DNA of 64,000 nt, taken from positions 1 through 64,000 of the forward strand of contig CALTDI010000002.1 of NCBI GenBank assembly GCA_943842505.1. Reading direction: 5' to 3'. The stretch is from an uncultured Pseudomonadales bacterium. GTDB lineage: Bacteria > Pseudomonadota > Gammaproteobacteria > Pseudomonadales > Pseudohongiellaceae. Positions 27,691 through 36,848 of the stretch are shown one piece after another (the first letter of the stretch is position 1; the number at the start of each line of letters is the position of its first letter). The notes under the pieces were generated by a model that saw only the letters and a program-made list of their open reading frames with translations, had not been told where the DNA came from and did no database searches. A program made the translations under genes and the position numbers.

Positions 27691-29751
27691 ATGTCTCAGA
27701 AGAAGGTATTGGCTCATTTAGTAGCATCGTTGCTGTTGGCAATGAATGTGGTCTATGCGGATACAGCCATACTGGTCGCTGAGGGTGTGTTGGTTGAAAA
27801 GAACCCCGAGGTTCAGGCGCCGACTGAGGAAACCCTGGAAGGCCAAGTACCGAACGTTGAGGCACCTCCACTGATCGGTTCTGCGACAGACGCTTCTTAT
27901 GTTAGTACCGGTGGCTGGGCGGTTACCGGCAAAGATTTTATCGATGCAGCTGTGGCTGTTTTTGACTTCAGTTCTACCGTTAGCGTAAGTCAGGCGACAT
28001 TGAGTTTGCCTATAGAGGAAGTCTTCGCTTAGAATGACGCCGCCCCTTTAGAGATTTTCATGTATTCAGATGATGGTGTGGTTGAATATACCGACTACTC
28101 ATTGGGTTTTGTTGCGGCAATTGCAGAAGTCGATGCGATAGGCCTTACTCAGATCGATATAGACGTAACAGGAGCCGTTAATTCAGCCCTGAAGACCAGC
28201 CAGTTCGTAGCTTTTAGAATTAGAAGTGGAGTGCTGCCTACATCAGTATCGGCAACCAGCCTTCCCGCTTGGACCGGTGTGAAGTTTCGTTCAAATTACT
28301 CTCTCTCGTTCACGCCGGGCGGGGCTCCAACTGTGGCGAAAGATGGCGCTCGGTTCGACGGCTTTACTCTAGAGGTTCAAAATGTAGATGTGCCTAGCAT
28401 AGGCGAAGTGGCCCTGCAGATGCAGATGGTAGATGCGAACGAGCTAATTTTTCAATTAACCGAAGCTGCAGTTACGGGGGCTGGTACACCTGCACCGCCG
28501 CTATCGGGCATTGATCTTTTGAACTGCAGTGCGTTCTCGCCGCCACCGTTAACGGATGTTGCTGTTGGGGCGTCTAGCTACTCAGTCAACTCGGGTATAT
28601 TAGATGTGCCCAGTGTTAATTTTAACAACGAGCAACTTGCGTTCAGGTTGGAGTATATAGAAGGATCAGATCCTCTGCTGTTTGAAACGCTTAGCATCGG
28701 TGCGGTTCAGTCAGGGCCTTCCGACGCGGCGATCTCGGCGTTGGGCGGTGGCCTGCTTACTGAATCCAGTCAAGACTTCGTGCCGCTCTGTCACGGCTGG
28801 GTACTAATTGGCGATTCGCTACGCAATAGAGTGGTTGAGAGGAATCTGATATCTGGAGAAACGGAAAGAACGTATCCGTTTGGTCAGAAGCCGGATCAGT
28901 TCACTGTGGATGAGGCGAACGGCGCTATCTATATGACTGTGCACCCGGAGACGAAGAGGCTCTATAAGCTAGATCTGAATACCGGCGCGATCACCTACAA
29001 TTTTGTTACGCAGAATATAGCTGGATATGATTACAGATGGGCGCTGAGAGACCTGGCGCTGGGTGAAGATGGTAATGTCTTTGCTCTCATGTATGATCCT
29101 ATTTTACAAGATCCGGGTGCTGGAGTGCCTTTTGCCTCCAGCGGATTATGGCTAGGATTGTTTAACGGTTCTGCGGGTTTCCTGACCGAGAGTATTCCCT
29201 TGCAAGATCCGGTGAGAGTCGAGTACGACCCTGTGCTTGATCATGTGTTTCTCGCCACGGAATCAAATCTGGCGACCTTCGATTTCGATCCTGCAACCAA
29301 CGCTCTTACCTTTGTGGAGGGCACCGACATCGGCGTGGGTAGTGCTTGCACGGACTTCACAACCTCGCCGGATGGCACTAGAATCGCCTATAGCTGCCCG
29401 AGCGGCAATCGCAGCACTCAGGACTTTAGTATTGTTGATATGGCTCCAGATCAGTATTTCAACTCTGACGGCGAATGGTTCCTAGGTAGCTCTCCGGTGA
29501 GCGCGACCTTTAACAAAGCCGGAACGATTTTGATCGCTACGGATAACGATAAGCTCTACTTCTTCGACGTAGTGACCCATCTTATTTTGGAGGATTTTGA
29601 GTTAGGCTTGTTGCCGGGAGAGTCAATTAAGAAGATTCGTCTCTCGCTAGATGGCCAATACCTCATCGTCTTTCTCAGCAACGAGTTACACGCTGAGAAC
29701 AGTAAGTTTTATTGGATGCCTATGCCAGCGATCACCGGCACACCTTTGTAG
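27691..29751 (+). pseudogene. Exported beta-propeller-type protein interrupted by an in-frame TAG
   Basis: The ATG at 27691 starts a signal peptide (MSQKKVLAHLVASLLLAMNV, then VYADT). The frame runs to TAG at 28030-28032 and continues open in the same frame, as NDAAPLEIFMYSDDG, to 29751. On both sides of the stop the sequence reads as one beta-rich domain (VSQATLSLPIEEVF | NDAAPLEIFMYSDDG), so the stop falls inside a domain. The C-terminal part has propeller-like blades such as GAIYMTVHPETKRLYKLDL and HVFLATESNLATFDFD. The length without the stop would be about 686 residues. I do not recognise a named family. It could be a nonsense mutant, a sequencing error, or a stop that is read through. 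Confidence 0.7.
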
Positions 29752-29777
29752 GGAAACCTTCAGGGGTCTGCGCCGCC

Positions 29778-29969
29778 TTATTGATCGTACTCATCTTCGA
29801 TAGCAGGATAAACAGGCTGGCCAGGTATGCTGTTGCGCTCGCTGGCCCACTCCCCAAAGTCTATTAGCTTGCAGCGTTTGCTACAGAAGGGTCGATAGCT
29901 ATTTTCTTCTGTCCAGGCTACTGCTTTCTTGCAGTTAGGGCAGTCTACAGTCTTAATCTTTGTGCTCAT
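29778..29969 (-). CDS. yacG: DNA gyrase inhibitor YacG (zinc-binding)
   Basis: 63 residues. CPNCKKAV (CxxC) and [15 protein letters not shown] (CxxxC) form the treble-clef zinc site of YacG, which binds GyrB and inhibits gyrase in E. coli. The start codon overlaps the coaE stop by one base, so the two genes are coupled, matching the common coaE-yacG order. Confidence 0.93.
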   Translation of the reverse strand: MSTKIKTVDCPNCKKAVAWTEENSYRPFCSKRCKLIDFGEWASERNSIPGQPVYPAIEDEYDQ

Positions 29970-30580
29970 TATGCTGTGGCGATTCCTCGATAGTGGTTAT
30001 GTAATGACTCGATGTGCTCCTTCAGCTGGTTCAAGCTGCCTTCGTTAGATACCACATCATCTGCGCGTCGGATTCTTTCATCTCGGCTAATTTGAGAGGC
30101 GATAATAGATCGAATCACAGCCTTATCGCTACCGTCTCTTGCCATTGCCCTGGATAGCTGCGTCTGCTCATCCACATCTATCACCAAAACTCTATCCACG
30201 AATTTGTATTGCCCAGTCTCAAAAAGCAGTGGCGATTCGAGAATAGTAAAGGCCGAACTGGTTTCTGCCAGTCGTTCCTGAAGTAGCTTGGCAATAAGCG
30301 GGTGGAGTAGATTTTCGAGCCAGGTTTTAGCCTCGTGATCTGAAAAAACTATCTTTCGTAGCGCTGCCCGATCGAGGGATCCGTCGGTGCTTAGAATATT
30401 CCTGCCGAAGTGTTCTGCAATTTCTTCTAGTGCTGGCTGGCCCACCTCTACAACTTCTCTAGAGAGTTCGTCCGCATTTACAATCTGCACGCCTAATGAT
30501 CTAAAAATATCAGCTGCGGCGGATTTTCCACTACCGATGCCTCCGGTAAGACCGACTATATAATTCCTTGCCGCGTGCAT
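29969..30580 (-). CDS. coaE: Dephospho-CoA kinase CoaE
   Basis: About 203 residues. The P-loop [15 protein letters not shown] is at the N-terminus; [10 protein letters not shown], and ESPLLFETG with [11 protein letters not shown], are typical CoaE features. It phosphorylates dephospho-CoA in the last step of CoA synthesis. ATG 30580 is chosen because GGAAAC lies upstream; an in-frame TTG at 30595 would add five residues. It follows pilD on the same strand, as in Pseudomonas. Confidence 0.95.
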   Translation of the reverse strand: MHAARNYIVGLTGGIGSGKSAAADIFRSLGVQIVNADELSREVVEVGQPALEEIAEHFGRNILSTDGSLDRAALRKIVFSDHEAKTWLENLLHPLIAKLLQERLAETSSAFTILESPLLFETGQYKFVDRVLVIDVDEQTQLSRAMARDGSDKAVIRSIIASQISRDERIRRADDVVSNEGSLNQLKEHIESLHNHYRGIATA

Positions 30581-30619
30581 TCGAGCTGTTTCCAAGAAGT
30601 GATAAGAAGCTATGTATTA

Positions 30620-31519
30620 TCAGCCAACAATATTGCCCATATAGAATGCGCTAAGCTGGGGGCCCCAAATGAGCATGATAAATCCAGCGCCGGCTAGAAA
30701 TGGCCCGAAAGGCATGGGTGCAGATTTATCTCTGCCCTGGAGTACAATCATTCCGATACCGATCACGGCGCCTACCAGTGAGGAGAGTATGATTGTGGGG
30801 AGCAGGCTCTGCCAGCCCATCCATGCTCCCAAGGCGGATAGTAACTTGAAGTCTCCATAGCCCATGCCTTCTTTACCGGTGGCGAGTTTAAATGCCCAAT
30901 AGAAAGCCCATAACACAAGATATCCGGCAATAGCTCCGATCACAGCATCACGCAGTGTGACGCCGAATCCTAGATCGAGTGTGTTAACGAGTAGGCCAAG
31001 CCAGATTAGTGGCAAGGTAATATTATCTGGAAGCAGTTGGTGATCGAAATCAATGAGCGTGAGCGCGATTAATGACCAGGTTAGGAGGAGCAGGGCTAGA
31101 GTTAACCATGTGGCACCAAAGTAGATCGCGACCAGACCGGAGAGGGCGCCGCTTACGAACTCTACTGTAGGATAGCGAATAGAAATCTTAGCTTTACAGT
31201 TAGAGCATTTCCCGCGAAGAAACAGATAGCTTAAGACGGGCACGTTCTCCCAGGCTCTTATTTTATGGTTACACAATGGGCAATGTGAGTCGGGTTTCTG
31301 TAGGTTGAATACTTTGAACTTGGCAGAGGATTCATTACTGTCTGGAGTGGTGTTCTCAATTTCTAAATAGTCACAGCACTGAGCGCGCCAGTCGCGCTGC
31401 AACATGATGGGGAGGCGATAGACAACCACGTTGAGAAAGCTCCCTACTAACAATCCTAATATTATACAGACTGTTAGGAGAAAACCGGGGCTTGCTGCAA
31501 GAAGGTCAAATATCTCCAT
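30620..31519 (-). CDS. pilD: Type IV prepilin peptidase / N-methyltransferase PilD
   Basis: 299 residues, about eight membrane helices. The N-terminal cytoplasmic loop has the two CxxC pairs of bifunctional enzymes (CPLCNHKI and CSNCKAKI). The two catalytic aspartates lie in LIDFDHQLLPD and GYGDFKLLSALGAWMG. The enzyme cleaves the leader of prepilins after Gly and N-methylates the new Phe. Its substrates here should include the two pilins at 35390 and 36042. It is 15 bp downstream of pilC. Confidence 0.97.
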   Translation of the reverse strand: MEIFDLLAASPGFLLTVCIILGLLVGSFLNVVVYRLPIMLQRDWRAQCCDYLEIENTTPDSNESSAKFKVFNLQKPDSHCPLCNHKIRAWENVPVLSYLFLRGKCSNCKAKISIRYPTVEFVSGALSGLVAIYFGATWLTLALLLLTWSLIALTLIDFDHQLLPDNITLPLIWLGLLVNTLDLGFGVTLRDAVIGAIAGYLVLWAFYWAFKLATGKEGMGYGDFKLLSALGAWMGWQSLLPTIILSSLVGAVIGIGMIVLQGRDKSAPMPFGPFLAGAGFIMLIWGPQLSAFYMGNIVG

Positions 31520-31533
31520 GTAAGGTGTAGAGG

Positions 31534-32751
31534 CTACATTACCGCGCCGAGCTGGAAGATAGGCAGGTACATCGCAATCATCAGGCCGCCAACTAATACG
31601 CCCAAAACAGCCATTATTATGGGCTCCATCAACGCAGTAAGGCCGTCTACCGCGTTATCAACTTCAGCTTCATAGTAGACTGCGCATTTATCTAGCATGC
31701 CATCCAACGCGCCCGATTCCTCACCGATGCCAACCATTTGAGTGATCATGACAGGGAATAGAGTTGTATTTTTAATGGCGAAATTCAACTGCTGCCCTGT
31801 AGTTACATCATCTCTAATTTTTCGCGTTGCAGAGGAATACACAATGTTGCCAGTGGCTCCGGCGACGGACTCCAGGGCATCCACCAACGGCACGCCTGCT
31901 GAAAATGTGGTTGAGAGCGTTCGAGTAAACCGGGCGTAACAGGAAGAGTTCAATATTGGGCCAACGACGGGCAGCTTTAAAGAGACTCTGTCTACCATAT
32001 CGGCAACGGCCTGCGATCGATGTTTGGCTTCTTTGAATGCATAGCCGCCCACGCCCACAGCAATAAGCACCTTCCACCAATGCGCAATCGCCAGGTCTGA
32101 AAGACCCAGAACAAACTGTGTAAAGGCTGGTAGCTCCGCGCCAAAGCTGGAGAATGTTGTGGCAAACTGGGGTACAACTTTAACCAATAGGATGCCAGTT
32201 ACAATAAGAGCAACACAGACCACCGCAATGGGGTAGTTCATCGCTTTCTTGATCTTCGCCTTCAAGGCTTCTGATTTTTCTTTGTAGGTTGCCAGGCGGT
32301 CAAGCATGGTTTCCAGGGCGCCCGATTGCTCGCCAGCATCAACCAGGTTGCAGAACAGGTCATCGAAATGACGTGGATGCTTACGAATACTATCTGCGAA
32401 ATTATTACCTGCAGCCACGTCGTCTCGAATTTGGCCAACCAGTTCTCGCATCGAAGGGTTTTCGAGGCTCTCACCCACAATTTCGAATGACTGAACCAAT
32501 GGAATGCCCGACTTCATCATTGTAGCTAGCTGGCGTGTGAAAATGGCAATATCGCTAGGCTTAATTTTCTGTTTCCTGGGCGCGAACAGGTCCTTCGCCT
32601 TGCGTTTAACTTTAGTTGGCTTCACGCCCTGTTTGCGTAGTTGAGCCTTTACGAGTGCTTGGCTGCTGCCCTGAATTTCGCCTTTGGTTTTGTTGCCCTG
32701 CTTGTCCGTACCTTGCCATAGGTAGGTGGTTTGTACTGCTTCAGTAGCCAT
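31534..32751 (-). CDS. pilC: Type IV pilus inner-membrane platform protein PilC
   Basis: About 405 residues. It consists of two GspF/PilC domains: the first has FTRQLATMMKSGIPLVQSFE, the second FTRTLSTTFSAGVPLVDALE, each followed by a membrane segment, with further helices at the C-terminus. PilC is the platform that couples the PilB motor to pilin polymerisation. ATG 32751 with GAGG 8 bp upstream is preferred to an upstream non-ATG start at 32766. The gene lies between pilB and pilD on the same strand. Confidence 0.96.
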   Translation of the reverse strand: MATEAVQTTYLWQGTDKQGNKTKGEIQGSSQALVKAQLRKQGVKPTKVKRKAKDLFAPRKQKIKPSDIAIFTRQLATMMKSGIPLVQSFEIVGESLENPSMRELVGQIRDDVAAGNNFADSIRKHPRHFDDLFCNLVDAGEQSGALETMLDRLATYKEKSEALKAKIKKAMNYPIAVVCVALIVTGILLVKVVPQFATTFSSFGAELPAFTQFVLGLSDLAIAHWWKVLIAVGVGGYAFKEAKHRSQAVADMVDRVSLKLPVVGPILNSSCYARFTRTLSTTFSAGVPLVDALESVAGATGNIVYSSATRKIRDDVTTGQQLNFAIKNTTLFPVMITQMVGIGEESGALDGMLDKCAVYYEAEVDNAVDGLTALMEPIIMAVLGVLVGGLMIAMYLPIFQLGAVM

Positions 32752-32820
32752 ACGGCACCTCGCCAATTAATCTGCTCGTTAGATTGCGATGACTATACCA
32801 CGACAGCGCAGAATTATGTA

Positions 32821-34518
32821 TTAAGTCAGTCTGTTAGCCTCTTCTAGACTGATCAGTCCCTGAGCGACTTTGAGCAGGGCGGACTGGCGTAGATTCAATA
32901 ATCCCTGCTTCGTCATGTGTTTGCTGAACCTAGTACTGTTTCCGCCAGACATGATAATCCGAGAAAGCCTCTCAGAAATAGGAACCACTTCATATATTCC
33001 AATTCTTCCCTGATAGCCGTCATTGCAGCGGTTGCAGCCTTTAGCCCTATAGAAGGCTTTGGATTCTAGTGATTCACCAGTAAACCCCTGCTCTATAAGT
33101 ATTTTTTCGGATATTTCGAGACTTTCTTTACAATAATCACAGAGCTTACGCGCTAGCCTTTGGGCGATGATGAGAGTGACTGTGTTAGCGAGATTGTAGA
33201 TAGGAATGCCCATGCTCTTTAGTCTATTGAGGCTGGCCGCGGCGCTTAAGGTGTGTAGGGTGGTTAGTACTAGATGTCCCGTCTGTGCTGCCCGTAAGGC
33301 GATCTCGGCCGTTTCCAGGTCTCTAATTTCACCGAGCATGATAATGTCGGGATCCTGCCTTAGAATCGCTCGTAGTGCGCAGGGGAAGGAAACGCCTGCT
33401 TTAGAATTTATCGCGAGCTGATTGACTCCCTCTAGGGTAATTTCCACAGGATCTTCCACAGTGGAGATATTCTTTGAAGATTCGTTCAGGCTGTTTAGCC
33501 CCGTATAGAGTGTCAGGCTCTTTCCACTACCTGTAGGTCCGGTTACGAGGATAAGGCCTTGGGGTTTCTGCAGGGCGTTGAGGTATTGCTCTTTCTGGGC
33601 AGTAAGCATGCCTAACGAGTTCGGATCAAAATTTGTGTGGAGAGGATCGAGAAGGCGCAGCACAATCTTCTCTCCCCAGAGGGTGGGCAAGCTGTTTACC
33701 CTGACATCGATTGTGCGTTTACTTGTGAGTCGAATCCGGATGCGACCGTCTTGTGGAGCCCGTCTTTCCGAGATATCCAGATGCGCCATTATTTTGATAC
33801 GTGAAGCGAGACGTGCGCTGAGTTTTACCGGCGGGTGAGTCATCTCCTGTAGTATTCCATCTATGCGAAATCGGACGCGGTAGATTGATTCATAGGGCTC
33901 AAAGTGAATGTCTGACGCTCGAAGGGCGATAGCTTCCAAGAGTAATTTGTTGATGAAGCGAACGAGAGGAGTCTCATCGAGGGCATTTAACTCATCGTCA
34001 TTGTCGTTTCGCACAGCAGAGTCTATGGTGAGCTCATCTTGGCTAAGAATTAGTGTAGAGTCCCTGCTAGAGTAATTGCGGTTCATACGCTGCAGGTATT
34101 GATCGATCGCCGAGCCTAGTTTTTCATCCTCGGCAACTACCATTTCAATTTTTAGGCCACTATGAAATGATAGATCATTAAGCGCAGCGCTATTACCTGG
34201 GTCGGATATGGCTAGATTGAGGTGTTTGTCCGCGATGGATAATGGCAATACTCTATACCTTTGCAACAGCTGAGTATCAATGACATTTCCGGGGCAGTGC
34301 GTTAGATTAAGCGCGCTTAGGTTTAACAGTGGAAGTTGGAATTCATGGGATGCCGCGATAGCAACTGATAGTTGGTCAACCAGCTTGTTGCCAACGAGGT
34401 AGCTAACCAGCGGAATACCATCCCTGGCTGCCAGTTGAGTGGCGTTGATGGCATCTGCTTGGCTAATTAATTTTTGTGAAACTAATCGTCGTGTGAGACC
34501 GTCTAATTTGGCAGCCAC
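32821..34518 (-). CDS. pilB: Type IV pilus extension ATPase PilB
   Basis: 565 residues, full length. An N-terminal GspE-N domain is followed by the secretion ATPase core: Walker A GPTGSGKS, Asp box, Walker B DIIMLGEIRD, and the His box TTLHTLSAAASL. A four-cysteine zinc site is formed by CDYC and CNRC. The enzyme powers pilus assembly. The predicted start is GTG at 34518, behind AGGG. Neither PilT nor PilU, the retraction ATPases, is in this window. Confidence 0.96.
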   Translation of the reverse strand: MAAKLDGLTRRLVSQKLISQADAINATQLAARDGIPLVSYLVGNKLVDQLSVAIAASHEFQLPLLNLSALNLTHCPGNVIDTQLLQRYRVLPLSIADKHLNLAISDPGNSAALNDLSFHSGLKIEMVVAEDEKLGSAIDQYLQRMNRNYSSRDSTLILSQDELTIDSAVRNDNDDELNALDETPLVRFINKLLLEAIALRASDIHFEPYESIYRVRFRIDGILQEMTHPPVKLSARLASRIKIMAHLDISERRAPQDGRIRIRLTSKRTIDVRVNSLPTLWGEKIVLRLLDPLHTNFDPNSLGMLTAQKEQYLNALQKPQGLILVTGPTGSGKSLTLYTGLNSLNESSKNISTVEDPVEITLEGVNQLAINSKAGVSFPCALRAILRQDPDIIMLGEIRDLETAEIALRAAQTGHLVLTTLHTLSAAASLNRLKSMGIPIYNLANTVTLIIAQRLARKLCDYCKESLEISEKILIEQGFTGESLESKAFYRAKGCNRCNDGYQGRIGIYEVVPISERLSRIIMSGGNSTRFSKHMTKQGLLNLRQSALLKVAQGLISLEEANRLT

Positions 34519-34637
34519 CGAGAGTAACCCTGCTTAATTCGGGTATCTATTGATACAGAAACTTATTTCTTGATTGTAGCCTTCTCTCTTAACAAAGCCT
34601 CAATTATTTATAAATTTCTATTTTGGAGAGCATTACC

Positions 34638-35381
34638 ATGAGTAGATGGAAAGCAGCTGGCATCCATTTATCCGCAAGTATGTTGGTTTTTCTTGTTCTG
34701 CTGACTATCGTTATGCAGCTGTGGTATCCAGGCATATTGTTCCGTATTGACGGTGGTTGGTCTGGCTTGAGTTTGGTCCTTGCTGTTCATCTCGTGGCTG
34801 GGCCTTTGCTTACGTTGATCGTGTTTAAGTCTGGTAAACCCGGGTTATAATTCGATCTGAGTTGTATTGTGGTTTTTCAAGCATCCTGCATGCTAGCCGG
34901 AGTGTCGGTGGTCTATGCTGAGCGTCCAATAGCTCTAGTGCTAGCTTACGACACTTTATATAGCGTGGCGGCTAAAGAGTTTGACAGCTTTGAGAAAGAC
35001 CCAGCCATCTTAGACTCATTCCCAGGTGCCTACCCCAAACTTGTTTATGTCGAACTGCCAGAAACAGATATTGCCGCGAATATTGCCTTTATGCGCAGTC
35101 AGTTCATTGGAGATCCGCTTTACATCCAGACGGAAAACTACCGCGCCATGCCGAATAGCTATAGTCAGGCTACAGATATTTATAGAAGAGAAGGGGTGGA
35201 AAGGAGGAATGCACCGGATGAAATCCGAATTAAGCTCGATGAGTCGTGTCTGTTTAGTAAGTACATATCCTCAGCGACAGGCGGCTTTGTGTGCTTCGAT
35301 GCAGCTAGGCGTGCGATTAGCGGTTTCTTCGAGAGCGACGAACAGTCTCCTGAATCGTTAATAGAAGCGCCAGTAGAGTGA
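34638..35381 (+). pseudogene. TfpX/TfpZ-type pilin accessory protein, interrupted by an in-frame TAA
   Basis: The start MSRWKAAGIHLSAS and the segment AGPLLTLIVFKSGKPGL are typical of the TfpX/TfpZ family of type IV pilin accessory proteins. The frame is stopped by TAA at 34848-34850 exactly where relatives continue into RFDL and the next membrane helix. The same frame continues FDLSCIVVFQ and then a soluble domain to 35381 (VYVELPETDIAANIAFMRSQ region). Without the stop the protein would be about 247 residues. These genes sit beside their cognate pilin, as here. A GGAG lies upstream of ATG 34638. Confidence 0.75.
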
Positions 35382-35389
35382 GGCAGGTT

Positions 35390-35806
35390 CTAGCAATAGC
35401 CGCCAACTTCACAAGTTCCACCTGTTACCCATATTACCGGCCGTACAACACCTTGGGCAGAAATTGTATAGGTCGTTCCGGCAAGGTCAGTTCCGTCAGC
35501 CATCCACGTAATGCTGATTACGCCATCGGTTACGTCAATGCCATGCGTGGAAGCCGCTTGAGGCTGAGCTGGCGGAATGCCATTTGTGCCGGCATCAACC
35601 TCAGCTAGGTCCGTAAAGCGGTCAGAGTGAGCCTGAACTATTATGGCAGATCTGTAGGCACCAATAGCGAGAATTGCCTCCGAGAACCTAGCACGGTTTC
35701 TATATAGATCATAAGCTGGGAGAGCCACAGAAACCAAAATCCCAATGATAGCTGTAACTATCATGAGTTCTATAAGAGTGAAGCCTGCTTGTCTGGTCGG
35801 GTTCAT
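35390..35806 (-). CDS. Type IV pilin (second, divergent paralogue)
   Basis: 138 residues. The prepilin leader MNPTRQAG is cleaved before [16 protein letters not shown], with the conserved Glu5. A C-terminal pair of cysteines ([11 protein letters not shown]) would make the short disulfide loop seen in type IVa pilins. It is about half identical by eye to the pilin at 36042, including the layout of the ITMTW/ISITW and YTISAQG/YILTAQG strands. It converges with the tfpX-like gene, whose stop is 8 bp away. Either a second major pilin or a silent or minor copy is possible. Confidence 0.92.
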   Translation of the reverse strand: MNPTRQAGFTLIELMIVTAIIGILVSVALPAYDLYRNRARFSEAILAIGAYRSAIIVQAHSDRFTDLAEVDAGTNGIPPAQPQAASTHGIDVTDGVISITWMADGTDLAGTTYTISAQGVVRPVIWVTGGTCEVGGYC

Positions 35807-35960
35807 GAGGCCTGCCTTCTATGTCCGCAAATCCAAGCTGAGGTGAGTCTAGTACTACACTCTCCGTAAGTTATATGGAATTCTCAAGAAGAGTCAAGAT
35901 TGAACATTCATGACTGAATGTCTTCGAAGTCGCAGAGAAAGGCTTTTGGGTAGCTGGAAG

Positions 35961-35993
35961 AGCTGGCACCGCACTGAATGTTGGGTGCCAGCT
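35961..35993 (-). terminator. 10-bp perfect hairpin between the two pilin genes
   Basis: AGCTGGCACC (35961-35970) and GGTGCCAGCT (35984-35993) are perfect inverted copies with a 13-nt loop. The hairpin lies about 50 bp past the stop of the 36042 pilin. No T-run follows on the minus strand, so it may shape or stabilise the pilin mRNA 3' end rather than terminate. Confidence 0.45.
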
Positions 35994-36041
35994 GCTTCAA
36001 ACTCAAGCGGGGCTTAAGTTAACTAAGTTAGTCAGCTATCT

Positions 36042-36455
36042 CTAGCAGAAGCCGTTAGTAAGGCAAGAGCCAGATTCAGCCCACTGTACCGGAGGAGTAA
36101 TGCCTTGGGCTGTTAGTATGTAAGTAATGCCATCAAGAGGAGTGCCATCATCCTGCCATGTCATTGTGATTGCGCCGGATGCGACCGCTTGGCCGTGTGT
36201 GCCTGGGGCAACGTCTACAGCAGCTGGGATACCTAAGGCAGCATTGTTTAGATCCGTAATAGCGGTCGGTGAGCGAGTCTGAATAGCGAGTTCGACAGCT
36301 GTCTTAAGAGGTGTCACTGCTAGAACCAGTTCAGAGAACGCAGCACGGTTAGAGTAGTTCTGATAGGCAGGAAGTGCAACGGCTGCCAGAATACCGATAA
36401 TCGCAACAACGATCATCAATTCGATTAGTGTAAAACCTTTTTGAATTGTCTTCAT
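36042..36455 (-). CDS. pilA: Major type IV pilin PilA (candidate)
   Basis: 137 residues. The leader MKTIQKG is followed by [20 protein letters not shown], with cleavage predicted at Gly7/Phe8 and Glu5 of the mature protein present. The body is a short pilin with a C-terminal disulfide loop ([10 protein letters not shown]). GGAGAG lies just upstream of the ATG. The upstream region has a sigma54-type promoter and TGTC dyads, which fits PilS/PilR-controlled pilA genes and marks this as the main pilin. Confidence 0.94.
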   Translation of the reverse strand: MKTIQKGFTLIELMIVVAIIGILAAVALPAYQNYSNRAAFSELVLAVTPLKTAVELAIQTRSPTAITDLNNAALGIPAAVDVAPGTHGQAVASGAITMTWQDDGTPLDGITYILTAQGITPPVQWAESGSCLTNGFC

Positions 36456-36533
36456 TCTTCATCTCTCCAGTGGTAAAACAAAAATTAAAAGTAAAATTTT
36501 TCCGTCAGTTTCTGTAACGGATGGCAACAACGT

Positions 36534-36549
36534 TACATTTATCGTGCCA
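36534..36549 (-). promoter_or_regulatory. Candidate sigma54 promoter of pilA
   Basis: On the minus strand TGGCAC (36549-36544), GATAA, then ATGTA (36538-36534) resembles the sigma54 -24/-12 pattern TGGCAC-N5-TTGCA. The -24 half is perfect; the -12 half differs in two positions (GT in place of GC). It lies about 80 bp upstream of the pilA start. pilA genes of Pseudomonas relatives are known to use sigma54. Confidence 0.45.
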
Positions 36550-36599
36550 GTTTCTGAAATATCTATAACCTATTGAAAAATATGACTATTAAATTCTTC

Positions 36600-36671
36600 T
36601 GTCCGACTTTTTCGGACAAGTGTAACAGGGCGGAAACTGACAACTAGGGGCAAAAGTGACAAAAATTGTCA
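36600..36671. promoter_or_regulatory. Two TGTC dyads upstream of pilA (candidate PilR enhancer)
   Basis: TGTCCGA-N5-TCGGACA (36600-36618) and TGACA-N5-TGTCA (36657-36671) are perfect inverted repeats, with a further TGACA at 36638. PilR of Pseudomonas binds TGTC-containing sites upstream of the sigma54 promoter. The dyads are 50-125 bp upstream of the predicted -24 element, a usual enhancer distance. Confidence 0.45.
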
Positions 36672-36848
36672 TTTTTGGTGTCCTTAGAGTGCCCTGCATG
36701 TGCCGATTCGGTCTCACTCACAGGAGTTGTTGCCAATACTCCGCTCCGTCTCATACACTAGCTTCTGATTCCATTATTTGCATGCAGAGGGGCTGCCCCC
36801 ATCTCTTTTTCTCTTTCGATCTCCGATGCCAAGGCTGAGGCCAGGTTC

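Noticed and set aside
28030..34850. Stop-codon recoding (amber or ochre reassigned to an amino acid)
   Set aside because: One gene has TAG and the other TAA, while many normal genes here end in TAG, TAA or TGA; no pyl or sel-type machinery or SECIS-like element was seen.
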